NCBI RefSeq assembly: GCF_024220515.1
Contig: NZ_JAMXOT010000171.1
Span: 1-37,131 of the forward strand
Reading direction: 5' to 3'
DNA: 37,131 nt
Origin: Oscillatoria sp. HE19RPO
GTDB taxonomy: Bacteria > Cyanobacteriota > Cyanobacteriia > Cyanobacteriales > Laspinemataceae
This document shows, piece after piece, positions 27,509 to 35,501 of the stretch (its first letter is position 1; the number at the start of each line of letters is the position of its first letter). Below the pieces are notes generated by a model. It was not told where the DNA came from. It saw nothing but the letters and a program-made list of their open reading frames with translations, and made no database searches. The translations under genes were made by a program, and so were the position numbers.

Positions 27509-28735
27509 TACACGCTTAGGTCTTTGATGGCATAAATACAATACCGTTGAATCAGCAGACAGGTTAAAAAATTTCCCCAGTCCGGAAAAAAAAGGCATCA
27601 AGCTTCTAACCCTCCCAGAGGGGTGCGGGATCAGCATACAGTATCCTCGTCCCCCTGAGTACAATTAACCATCAGCAGGGAGGATTCGGGAAGCTGTCAC
27701 TGATAGTCCTAACCTACTATTTATTGTATTCTGGTAGAGAAAATGGAGAGGCTATGTGCCACTTGAGCAACTGGTTATGGGTTGGGGGGAAGCTGAAATC
27801 CGCTATGATTCGCTATAACCCGATGTGGGTTTGAACCCGATGATCTGTAGAGACGAGAGATTTGATGTCTTTACATTGCCTTCACCGGATATCTCCATGA
27901 TAGCGCTAGGGGGAAATGAGGGAGGGAAGGGGGAGAATGGGGATTGAGGGGGAATTCTTGACCTCTGCTGTATTTTTAGGAATTCTCGTCAGAATACAGC
28001 CCGGATTGAGGGGGAATTGCGGGGGGTTATCCAGGTTTGAAGCGGTGGAAAATTTTTGAGCGATGAGCGGTTGGCAGAAATTTGAGGAATCGATCGCTTT
28101 GTGTTCGTCTGTAGCGAGAACTTAAAATTTTAGGGCAATGGATATCGCCGGAGTATTGGGATGGATTATAGCAGATTCGGTAAAAAAATAGAGAAAATTT
28201 ACAGAAGATTTAGGAAAAATTTACAGAATAAAAGTAAAAGTTAATCAAATATTTCAGGATTTTGAGTTAAATTGCGATCGGGGAAAAGAGTACCGATTCA
28301 TAAATTGGGGAGGTAGAAACTGCTGGAATGGATTGGAGCGATCGCCAGAACGGAGGATGAGGAGTATCCGAAAGCCAGTAAGTAACTACACCTAATCAAC
28401 CGGGTTTGAGAAAATCTAGGGGAAACTGTTCCCCAGATTTTGCTCAGGATTGTCCATTCGGGAGGGCGATCTAGAAAAATCGCTAATTTAAGACTCACCG
28501 AAAACCGGGTCAAATCCTGCCAGGTCAATCGGTCTGACGCTCTCTTGAGGGAGGGGTTAACCCCTTCAGGGGAAACCCAAATTAACAAGACTTAACATTG
28601 TAAACTAAGGAATGGATCCTAATTTGCCAAATGATCCCTTAAATTAGGAAAGGCAGTGATAAGATCGAAAAACATCGCTATTCCGACCGGATTACCGGAG
28701 AGAAATAGCCTCTACCATTTTCACGAGATGTGCTC
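27509..28735. other. Intergenic region, 1.2 kb, before sir
   Basis: No convincing gene is seen. It holds a G-rich run (27909-27952), a 16-bp direct repeat GGATTGAGGGGGAATT (27941-27956 and 28003-28018) flanking a GCTGTATT/AATACAGC hairpin (27967-28000), and an inverted repeat before sir (28617-28649). The 96-residue open frame on the minus strand at 28298-28588 has no recognisable features. Confidence 0.55.
28617..28649. promoter_or_regulatory. Inverted repeat in the sir promoter region
   Basis: TCCTAATTT and AAATTAGGA are perfect 9-bp arms spaced by 15-16 bases, about 90 bp upstream of the sir start. GATAAGAT at about 28658 could be a -10-like element just downstream. The geometry suits a LysR- or Crp-type dimeric regulator; which one is not known. 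Confidence 0.35.
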
Positions 28736-30925
28736 ATGGTTCAATCCTTTACAACGACACCATCCATGACTCCTAGCAGTCAAAAAGTTTCTAAAGTCGA
28801 AGGCATCAAAGAACGCAGCAACTATTTGCGCGAACCGCTTGCCACCGAGCTTTTAGAAGATACGACTCATTTTTCCCATGATGCCTATCAGATTCTGAAA
28901 TTTCACGGTTCATATCAGCAAGATAACCGGGAAAATCGGGTCAAAGGGCAGGAAAAAGACTACCAAATGATGCTTCGCACGCGATCGCCGGGAGGATTCA
29001 TTCCACCGCAGCTGTATCTGACCTTAGAACGGCTGTCGGAAGAATATGGCAATCACACCCTGCGAGTCACGACCCGTCAAGGTTTCCAAATGCATGGAAT
29101 CTTGAAGAAAAACTTGAAAACGGCAATCCAGGAGATTGTCCAGAACATGGGTTCTACCTTGGGCGCTTGCGGAGACCTCAACCGCAACGTCATGGCACCC
29201 CCTGCCCCCTTTGCCAAACGCTTAGATTACGATTGTGCTCGCAGATATGCGAACCAGATTGCGGATTTGCTGACCCCTCAAAGTGGGGCCTATTACGAGA
29301 TTTGGCTGGATGGGGAAAAAGCCATCAGTGGGGAAGAACATCCCCAGGTGAAAGAAGCGCGGCAGCGCAATGGCAATGGGACTATCTTCCCAGATTCCCC
29401 AGACCCGATTTATGGAACCCAGTATCTCCCGCGCAAATTCAAAATTGCCATCACGGTCCCTGGGGACAATTCCATTGATATTTATTCCCAAGACCTGGGC
29501 CTGGTGGTCATTCTCGATGATGCGGGCCACCTGGAAGGATTTAACGTCCTTGCTGGGGGTGGATTGGGGCGCACCCATAACAAAGAGGAAACCTTCCCCC
29601 GTCTAGCGGATCCCATCGGGTTTGTTAGAAAAGACGACATTTACGATGTGGTTAAGGCGATCGTCGCGACTCAACGCGATTATGGCAATCGCGTCGAACG
29701 CCGTCTTTCCCGGATGAAATACCTGATCGAGGATTGGGGAGTCGAAAAATTCCGGGAAACCGTCGAAGGCTATTTAGGGAAACCATTTGAACCCTTCAGA
29801 CCCTTACCGGAGTTTAAATACCACGACTTCCTCGGTTGGCACGATCAGGGGGATGGCAAGCTGTTCTACGGGATTTCCGTGGAAAATGGTCGGATTCACG
29901 ATCGCGGTTCGTTGCAGCTTAAGACAGCTTTGCGGCGAATTGTGGAGTCCTTCAACCTGCCGATGCTACTGACCCCACATCAAAATGTGCTACTGTACGA
30001 TATTGCACCGGCACAACAACGGGAAATCGAGCAAATTCTGCAAGAATGCGGGATTAAACGGGAAACCGAAATCGACCCGTTGGTTCGCTATTCAATGGCT
30101 TGTCCTGCTTTACCCACCTGCGGTTTAGCCATTGCCGAAGCGGAACGCGGGATCCCCGGGGTCCTGGCTCGCATTCGCGCGCTGTTAAATCAAGTCGGTT
30201 TACCCGAAGAACACTTTGTGGTGCGGATGACGGGTTGTCCGAATGGTTGTGCTCGTCCCTACTTAGCTGAACTCGGCTTTGTGGGCAGATCTCCGGGTGC
30301 GTATCAAGTCTGGTTAGGTGGGAATCCCCATCAAACTAGGTTGGCTGAAACTTACATTGAGAGTTTGGCGATCGAAAATTTGGAAGCTACCCTAGAACCC
30401 TTGTTTGTGTATTTCAAACAAGAACAGCTTCATCGGGTTGAACCTGAGAGCTTTGGTGATTTTTGCCATCGGGTCGGGTTTGAAGCCCTGCGTCGCTTTG
30501 CTGCTACATATTCTGCTAATCCAAACGCTTCAATTCAAGAAATGGTTAATCAATTCTCTTCTCCCGTTAATTCTGAAAATGTCACGACTTCGGGTGCCGA
30601 ACCCATTGCGGCCTCGACCAGTTCTGAATCCTCTGCGCCGGTCACTTCCGGCAGCGATTCTCCCACGGGTGAGACTCCTGCTGCTGCGGATTCCGGTGTC
30701 CCTCCCACTCCTCCGACTCCCCCAAGTGGCGGTGGCGGTGGCGGTGATGATAGTGAAGGGGAAGATGCCTCCGGTTCTTCTCGTCCTCCCCGTCGCCGGA
30801 TTAATGTCAGCAATGAGATTTATCTCCAGCTTAAGACGGAAGCAGAGCGTCAGGGTAAGCCAATGAGTCAATTGGCTGGAGATGCGATCGATGCTTTCTT
30901 GAAAAGCTTGAGCGAACAAGCCTGA
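28736..30925 (+). CDS. sir: Ferredoxin-sulfite reductase with C-terminal ribbon-helix-helix-like domain
   Basis: The enzyme reduces sulfite to sulfide with six electrons from ferredoxin, using a coupled sirohaem and 4Fe-4S cluster. The N-terminal [20 protein letters not shown] is typical of cyanobacterial and plant SiR. The cluster/sirohaem ligands are C456 and C462 (CPALPTC), and C501 and C505 (CPNGC). The catalytic core ends at about residue 600. It is followed by a Ser/Pro/Gly-rich linker (about 605-680, including six consecutive Gly and an acidic patch), and then by residues 686-729 that read as a ribbon-helix-helix DNA-binding domain: RRRINVS strand, [15 protein letters not shown] helix, [15 protein letters not shown] helix. 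The total of 729 residues is about 90 longer than usual SiR. The reading frame also has a GTG two codons upstream. Confidence 0.95.
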   Translation: MVQSFTTTPSMTPSSQKVSKVEGIKERSNYLREPLATELLEDTTHFSHDAYQILKFHGSYQQDNRENRVKGQEKDYQMMLRTRSPGGFIPPQLYLTLERLSEEYGNHTLRVTTRQGFQMHGILKKNLKTAIQEIVQNMGSTLGACGDLNRNVMAPPAPFAKRLDYDCARRYANQIADLLTPQSGAYYEIWLDGEKAISGEEHPQVKEARQRNGNGTIFPDSPDPIYGTQYLPRKFKIAITVPGDNSIDIYSQDLGLVVILDDAGHLEGFNVLAGGGLGRTHNKEETFPRLADPIGFVRKDDIYDVVKAIVATQRDYGNRVERRLSRMKYLIEDWGVEKFRETVEGYLGKPFEPFRPLPEFKYHDFLGWHDQGDGKLFYGISVENGRIHDRGSLQLKTALRRIVESFNLPMLLTPHQNVLLYDIAPAQQREIEQILQECGIKRETEIDPLVRYSMACPALPTCGLAIAEAERGIPGVLARIRALLNQVGLPEEHFVVRMTGCPNGCARPYLAELGFVGRSPGAYQVWLGGNPHQTRLAETYIESLAIENLEATLEPLFVYFKQEQLHRVEPESFGDFCHRVGFEALRRFAATYSANPNASIQEMVNQFSSPVNSENVTTSGAEPIAASTSSESSAPVTSGSDSPTGETPAAADSGVPPTPPTPPSGGGGGGDDSEGEDASGSSRPPRRRINVSNEIYLQLKTEAERQGKPMSQLAGDAIDAFLKSLSEQA

Positions 30926-31075
30926 ACTTCTGGGTAATGGTCTCGGTTTAATCTACCTTTAGAGCAAGAAAAATCTGTCAGGAGTTTGATAAATTAAGGT
31001 ATTATCATAACGAGCGTTATGGCTTGGGTGATGACGACTCGGGTTCCTAATTGAAATTCCTGGCAGGTTTTAACG

Positions 31076-32194
31076 GTGAGCTTTAAGTTCAAGCGACTGG
31101 GACTTTTAGGGTATTTGCGAACCATTCGGTTGTTTAAAAACTGGTGGCACAGTAATAGCGGAGACTGGAAATGGCTGTCGGAAAAACCGATCTCAATAGA
31201 AGGGTTGAACCGGCAAGTCTGGCGCTCATCGGTCCCTTCCCAAAGCTTTTATGTTTTGCTGGGATTGTCCGCCATTATTTCTACCCTAGGACTGCTGGCT
31301 AATAGTGCCGCTACGATTATTGGAGCGATGATTATCGCTCCTTTAATGGGTCCGATTCTGGGCATTGCTTATGGCATGGTGATGGGCAATCGCCGCTTGT
31401 TGAAGCGATCGGCTTTAACCCTGGCAAGTGGTGTATTGTTAACGATTTTTACCTCGTTTGTCATCTGTCATTTGATTGGCTTACGAGTGGTTCAAGGGGA
31501 AATTATGGCCCGATCGCAGCCGACGTTACTGGACCTCGGGGTAGCCTTAGGTGCCGGGACTGCAGGCGCTTTTGCCAAATCTCGCCGCCATGTTGCTGAT
31601 GCCTTACCGGGAGTGGCGATCGCGGTGGCCTTAGTTCCTCCCTTAAGCGTCATTGGTATCGGAATTGCTTTAGCCTCTCATGAAATTTTCATCGGCAGTT
31701 CTTTACTGTTTTTAACCAACTTAATCGGAATTATTTTTAGTGGCGGCCTAGTTTTTATTACCCAAGAATACGGCTCCATAAAACGGGCAAAAGAAGGCTT
31801 TCTTATCTCTTTAGTTGCCTTAACTATTTTAGGTATTCCTTTGGGATTTTCCCTCAATAACTTAGTCTTACGAGATAATGTCCGTCGCAGTATTATCTCC
31901 TTAATTAGGCAACAAACCCTGACTTTTTCTGACACCGATATCCGCCAGGTACAGGTTCAACCTCAAGGAGAGGGACTGATTGTCAACCTAGAAGTTGCCG
32001 CAGCAGCCAACTCAATTTCAGAAAAACAAGTGAGGCTCGTTCGCGATTTTTTAGAAGACAAGCTGCAAAAACCTATCTCGTTAAATGTTCAGATCATTCC
32101 TCTGACCCAATTTATAGTACCCTCTGACGCTATAGACCGGAATTTAGAACCCGATGTGGGAGAGGATTTTATCCATCAAGAACCCGAGGATTAA
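31076..32194 (+). CDS. DUF389 (TIGR00341-type) membrane protein
   Basis: A 372-residue protein. The conserved DUF389 core starts at about residue 55 (SQSFYVLLGLSAIISTLG) and includes NSAATIIGAMIIAPLMGPI and the AVALVPPLSVIGIG helix. It has about six membrane helices to residue 265, then a soluble C-terminal domain of about 100 residues. The start is a GTG with a CAGG-type ribosome binding site. Function is unknown for the family. The rsmE start follows after 20 nt, so the two are probably cotranscribed. Confidence 0.88.
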   Translation: MSFKFKRLGLLGYLRTIRLFKNWWHSNSGDWKWLSEKPISIEGLNRQVWRSSVPSQSFYVLLGLSAIISTLGLLANSAATIIGAMIIAPLMGPILGIAYGMVMGNRRLLKRSALTLASGVLLTIFTSFVICHLIGLRVVQGEIMARSQPTLLDLGVALGAGTAGAFAKSRRHVADALPGVAIAVALVPPLSVIGIGIALASHEIFIGSSLLFLTNLIGIIFSGGLVFITQEYGSIKRAKEGFLISLVALTILGIPLGFSLNNLVLRDNVRRSIISLIRQQTLTFSDTDIRQVQVQPQGEGLIVNLEVAAAANSISEKQVRLVRDFLEDKLQKPISLNVQIIPLTQFIVPSDAIDRNLEPDVGEDFIHQEPED

Positions 32195-32214
32195 TTTTTT
32201 AAAAAGGTTGTTTT

Positions 32215-33015
32215 GTGAACGCAGCTAAAACCGGGAATTTTCAACAGTTAGGCCAACTGCAACGAGTGGCGATCGCACCCACACAACTTCAATCCGAGGG
32301 AATTCTGCTCGATCGTCCTCAACAGCATTATCTCAGTCGCGTCTTGCGCTTAAAAGCAGGCGACTGCTTTATTGCAATGGATGGACAGGGACAATGGTGG
32401 TTGGCTCAATTGTCACCCAATCCTGAATTGGCCACAATTTTAGAATCAATCCCGGTGCAGACTGAATTGCCAGTTCCCGTCACCTTAATCCTGGCACTGC
32501 CTAAAAATGGCTGGGATGAAGTCGTCAGGCAAACCACCGAACTCGGTGTCACCACCCTCGTCCCGGTTTTGAGCGATCGCACCGTCCTCAAACCCAGTCC
32601 CAACAAGCTCGATCGCTGGCGTCGCATTGCACGAGAAGCGGCAGAACAGTCAGAACGTCAAATTGTCCCGACTATTTTGGATCCAGTCACCTTTCGAGAC
32701 TATCTCCCTCTGCCGGAAACACCCCAGAACCGCTATATTTGCGTCACTCGCACCGAGGCCCCCCATTTACTAGGGCAGGTTTTAGCCAGTCAACAGTCCC
32801 CAGGGGGATTACAACCAGGTCCTCTGGAAATTGCAGTCGGACCCGAGGGGGGATGGACCCCAGGGGAAGTGGAAATTGCGATCGCCTCCAACTTTCAACC
32901 CGTTTCTCTCGGCAGTCGCATCCTCAGAGCCGTGACTGCACCCGCAGTTGCCTTATCCTTGATAGCTGCCGCCTTAGAAATTAACCCGACCCCCAATTTT
33001 GAGGTTTTACCCTAA
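32215..33015 (+). CDS. rsmE: 16S rRNA (uracil-1498-N3)-methyltransferase
   Basis: The enzyme methylates U1498 of 16S rRNA in the 30S subunit. Its 266 residues have a PUA-like N-terminal domain (HYLSRVLRLKAGDCFIAMDG) and a SPOUT knot with the diagnostic IAVGPEGGWTPGEVEIA and LGSRILRAVTAPAVALSL. ALPKNGWDEVVRQTTELGV is also conserved in the family. The start is a GTG, preceded by AAGG. It is the second gene after the DUF389 protein. Confidence 0.95.
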   Translation: MNAAKTGNFQQLGQLQRVAIAPTQLQSEGILLDRPQQHYLSRVLRLKAGDCFIAMDGQGQWWLAQLSPNPELATILESIPVQTELPVPVTLILALPKNGWDEVVRQTTELGVTTLVPVLSDRTVLKPSPNKLDRWRRIAREAAEQSERQIVPTILDPVTFRDYLPLPETPQNRYICVTRTEAPHLLGQVLASQQSPGGLQPGPLEIAVGPEGGWTPGEVEIAIASNFQPVSLGSRILRAVTAPAVALSLIAAALEINPTPNFEVLP

Positions 33016-33040
33016 CAGGACTTACCCCTCTCGTTTCAAC

Positions 33041-33068
33041 GTAGGGTTGATTCGCGAATCAACCCTAC
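33041..33068. repeat. 28-bp perfect palindrome, variant arms
   Basis: Core GATTCGCGAATC as in the copies at 13048 and 26780, but the flanking arms read GTAGGGTT/AACCCTAC in place of GTAGAGGC/GCCTCTAC. Every change in one arm has a matching change in the other. Confidence 0.88.
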
Positions 33069-33118
33069 ATTTAGATATTGCCCTCAAATATTGCGGAAAT
33101 TCTGCCTAAAAATCAAAA

Positions 33119-33141
33119 AGAGACGCAAAAATTGCGTCTCT
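33119..33141 (-). terminator. Intrinsic terminator of the amphipathic-protein gene
   Basis: AGAGACGCAA and TTGCGTCTCT form a perfect 10-bp stem with a three-base loop. On the minus strand it is followed by TTTTT, 12 nt beyond the stop codon of the gene at 33153-33557. It may also act weakly on the plus strand, after rsmE. Confidence 0.85.
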
Positions 33142-33152
33142 CCCTGGGACTT

Positions 33153-33557
33153 CTAGCGGGTGGAAGTTTGCATATTCCGCGCCATATCCAGATAAGAAGT
33201 CATATTCGCACCGGGACGACGACGGGGGGTCACCATCACTGGGGTGGCTTCCGGTTTAGGAGCGGGAGCGGGTTTCGCCGGTTCTGAAGAGGCGATCGCC
33301 GCAGGCGCAGGCGCAGGCGCTGCTGGCTTCGGTTCCGCCTTTTTCTTAGTGGTTGTAGATTTGCTCACCTTTGCCGGTTCTGACTTCTCTGTAGGCAGGG
33401 GTTCTCGTTTCTGAACTGGAGCCGCTTCGGGTTTAGTTGCCGGAGTAGACCCTTTCGACTCTTCGAGTTCCATGTAGTATCCAGATTTTTTGGCTCCAAA
33501 TAAGCCCCCGAAGAAGCTGAAAATGCCGCCAAATAATTTTTTGATAAAACCAAACAT
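33153..33557 (-). CDS. Small protein with amphipathic N-terminus and Pro/Ala/Lys-rich tail
   Basis: A 134-residue protein of a cyanobacterial family I recognise only by its opening, MFGFIKKLFGG followed by two more Phe/Gly-rich turns (FSFFGGLFG). This looks like an amphipathic or re-entrant membrane-binding helix. KSGYYMELEES follows at about 23-33. The middle (about 35-105) is a low-complexity Pro/Ala/Lys linker, and the C-terminus (MVTPRRRPGANMTSYLDMARNMQ) looks like a conserved short motif. GGAG upstream of the ATG is a strong ribosome binding site. Function is unknown. Confidence 0.85.
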   Translation of the reverse strand: MFGFIKKLFGGIFSFFGGLFGAKKSGYYMELEESKGSTPATKPEAAPVQKREPLPTEKSEPAKVSKSTTTKKKAEPKPAAPAPAPAAIASSEPAKPAPAPKPEATPVMVTPRRRPGANMTSYLDMARNMQTSTR

Positions 33558-33822
33558 GGTCCTTACTCCTAAAATGTTTACTCTCAATGGGCAAGGGTTC
33601 AAGCCTTAACAGCGTATTGCCGCCTCGGTTAACGGATCCGGACAAGCAGTTTCTGTTCAAGGCCCCCCAAAAACTGAAAACTGTTTGGTTTAATTATGAA
33701 GTTCTGATAAGCCAACTCCCCCTTTTTCGAGAAAAATCTTAATAAAAATTTACAAATTTGCCTCAAATGGCTGTTTTGGCTGAGAGATGCTTTACAGAAC
33801 TACAAACATTTTCAGGATTAAA

Positions 33823-33864
33823 TGGTCATTGGTCATTGGTCATTGGTCATTGGTCATTGGTCAT
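33823..33864. repeat. Six tandem TGGTCAT heptamers
   Basis: Six exact copies of the 7-mer TGGTCAT run without interruption, followed by TGGG. This is a short tandemly repeated repetitive (STRR) type sequence as known from cyanobacteria. Confidence 0.95.
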
Positions 33865-33882
33865 TGGGTGATGGGGAAGCTG

Positions 33883-34109
33883 TTCGTAGTAACGACTTCA
33901 GTCGTTCTCTTGTCCTAGTTCGTAGTAACGACTTCAGTCGTTCTCTTCAGTTCGTAGTAACGACTTCAGTCGTTCTCTTCAGTTCGTAGTAACGACTTCA
34001 GTCGTTCTCTTGTCCTAGTTCAACGTCCCGACTTCAGTCGTTCTCTTCAGTTCGTAGTAACGACTTCAGTCGTTCTCTTCAGTTCGTAGTAACGACTTCA
34101 GTCGTTTCC
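33883..34109 (+). repeat. Seven tandem copies of a palindrome-bearing repeat
   Basis: Each unit of 32 or 36 bp contains GTAGTAACGACTTCAGTCGT or a near match and TCTCTT. The core AACGACTTCAGTCGTT is a 7-bp palindrome around TC. Spacer parts alternate between CAG and GTCCTAG. Unit five has a changed left arm (AACGTCCCGACT). Two further copies lie at 21131-21184. Confidence 0.93.
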
Positions 34110-34134
34110 GGCTAAAGCTGTGACAAGCACTCTT

Positions 34135-34380
34135 TCCGACTTAAGCACCTGTGCAGGAACTGGAGGATCCGGACAGGGTTGCGTGACTTGGCATCCGCCA
34201 ACTCACGCGGTAACGACTGAAGTCGTTACTACAAACATTTGCTGTGTAACGTTCCGACTGAAGCACCATGAGCGACTTAAGCGCCTGTGAAGGAACTGGA
34301 AGCTCCATCTAGGGATGCGTGACTTGGCTGATGCCACGTCACGCGGAAACGACTGAAGTCGTTACTACGAACATTTTTTT
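34135..34380 (+). repeat. Pair of about 106-bp structured direct repeats ending in inverted palindrome copies
   Basis: Copy A (about 34135-34240) and copy B (about 34272-34377) each run: GACTTAAGC, CCTGTG, AGGAACTGGA, then GCGTGACTTGG, CACGCGG and AACGACTGAAGTCGTT. The last is the tandem repeat core in reverse orientation. Each contains hairpins whose loops differ while the stems are kept. Copy B ends in a T7 run (34374-34380), as a transcript terminator would. Confidence 0.8.
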
Positions 34381-34425
34381 ATGCCGGGTCTTTTACAATA
34401 ATTAATGACCTAAACCACTAAAGTT

Positions 34426-35049
34426 ATGAATAAACATAATCCAAAAAACCCCGTGATGTTAGTTCATGGAATTTGGGATACCCGTGATATTTTCAATAAA
34501 ATTTATCCAACTTTAACCGAACTCGGATGGTCAGTTTATAGCTTAAATTTAATTCCGAATGATAGTTCTGTTGGATTAGACCGTTTAGCGGAACAACTGA
34601 GGGACTTTATTGAGCAAACATTAGGAGGCGATCGCCCCTTTGATTTAATCGGATTCAGTATGGGGGGAATTGTCAGCCGGTACTATCTCCAGCGACTCGG
34701 TGGAATTGAGCGGGTAGAGCGATTTATTTCCATCTCAGCACCCAATCAAGGGACCGTAACCGCTTACGCATTACCCCTGCCGGGATGTTTGCAAATGCGT
34801 CCAAAAAGCCCGTTTTTGGAAGATTTGAATCGGGATGCAGTGGAGATGCTGGGACGGGTGAATTATACCTCGATTTGGACGCCTTATGATAGTATGATTA
34901 TCCCGGCCAAAAGCTCGCAACTGCCCGTAGGGAAAGAAGTGATATTGCCGGTTTTGGTTCATCGATGGATGGTGAGCGATCGCCGATGTTTGCAGGTAAT
35001 AGCCGAAACCCTGTCGGAACCCCTCCGTGTTAACCCTGAAGTCTCTTAA
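34426..35049 (+). CDS. Lipase-like alpha/beta hydrolase
   Basis: A 207-residue hydrolase of the small bacterial triacylglycerol lipase/esterase type. LVHGIWDTRDIF is the oxyanion-hole strand, and the nucleophile elbow is GFSMGG with Ser78. Asp155 (TPYDSMIIP) and His179 (VLVHRWMVSD) complete the likely triad. There is no signal peptide, so it is probably cytoplasmic. Many cyanobacteria carry this protein next to unrelated genes; the substrate is unknown. It has no clear ribosome binding site. Confidence 0.9.
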   Translation: MNKHNPKNPVMLVHGIWDTRDIFNKIYPTLTELGWSVYSLNLIPNDSSVGLDRLAEQLRDFIEQTLGGDRPFDLIGFSMGGIVSRYYLQRLGGIERVERFISISAPNQGTVTAYALPLPGCLQMRPKSPFLEDLNRDAVEMLGRVNYTSIWTPYDSMIIPAKSSQLPVGKEVILPVLVHRWMVSDRRCLQVIAETLSEPLRVNPEVS

Positions 35050-35482
35050 GCCATCATTTCTACTGGCTATATATTGGACGCGCTCATGCTGTCTGGATAG
35101 AGATTTTTCATTAAGAATTATGACAAATTGGGTTGAGTTTGCCCTAACCTAGTTTATGATTAGCTTAGAGCATTAGTATAGGCGTCACATAGATAGGACC
35201 AGTAACCGGGTTTCTGTCCCTCAATTTTTGCGGATTAGGCAAATTTTTCTAAAGAAATCCGGTTTATCTCCCCGCTTTGGAACGGGAATTTTAGAATATC
35301 AAGACCGGATGAAATCAATCGACCTGTTAACGGGAATAGACTCTTGATTCGGGGGACCAATCCGCTTGATATTGTGTCAAGAAAGCCGGTTATTTCTCCG
35401 GGATTTAACTGACGCACTACTCTCTCATCACAGCAGAAATATCCCTGTTTTTGAAAGCAGGATAATCAGTTGAGGCGGCGCT
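35050..35482. other. Intergenic region before the IS-split gene
   Basis: No gene is seen. It includes a single ACCGGGTTTCT repeat fragment (about 35203), also found as an inverted pair at 21289-21355. Its right end must contain the original promoter of the SH3b gene. Confidence 0.5.
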
Positions 35483-35501
35483 ATGATCAGGAGAACAATA
35501 G
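35483..35501 (+). pseudogene. 5' fragment of the SH3b-domain gene, cut by the IS
   Basis: ATG at 35483 with GAGG (35472-35475) seven bases upstream encodes MIRRTI and one base of the next codon before the IS begins. Joining this to the bases after the IS (36534 onward, allowing a one-base overlap) restores an uninterrupted frame, MIRRTIVLATLLTLGFSATP, which is a textbook signal peptide ending in TLAQS. In the present sequence the frame runs into the IS and stops within about 10 codons. Confidence 0.85.

Larger units (their letters stand above)
33558..34425. other. Intergenic region filled by repeats
   Basis: The region holds the promoter of the minus-strand small protein, then a heptamer array, seven direct palindromic repeats and two long structured repeats, listed individually. 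No protein gene is evident. Confidence 0.85.

Noticed and set aside
28298-28588. 96-residue minus-strand ORF upstream of sir
   Set aside because: No ribosome binding site, no domain, and composition like the surrounding non-coding DNA.
30405-30919. ORFs overlapping the 3' part of sir
   Set aside because: They are frame shadows of the Gly/Ser/Pro-rich linker; the sir frame is continuous and ends in a coherent domain.
33883-34109. CRISPR-like array
   Set aside because: The segments between palindromes are themselves repeated and only a few bases long; there are no unique spacers and no cas genes.
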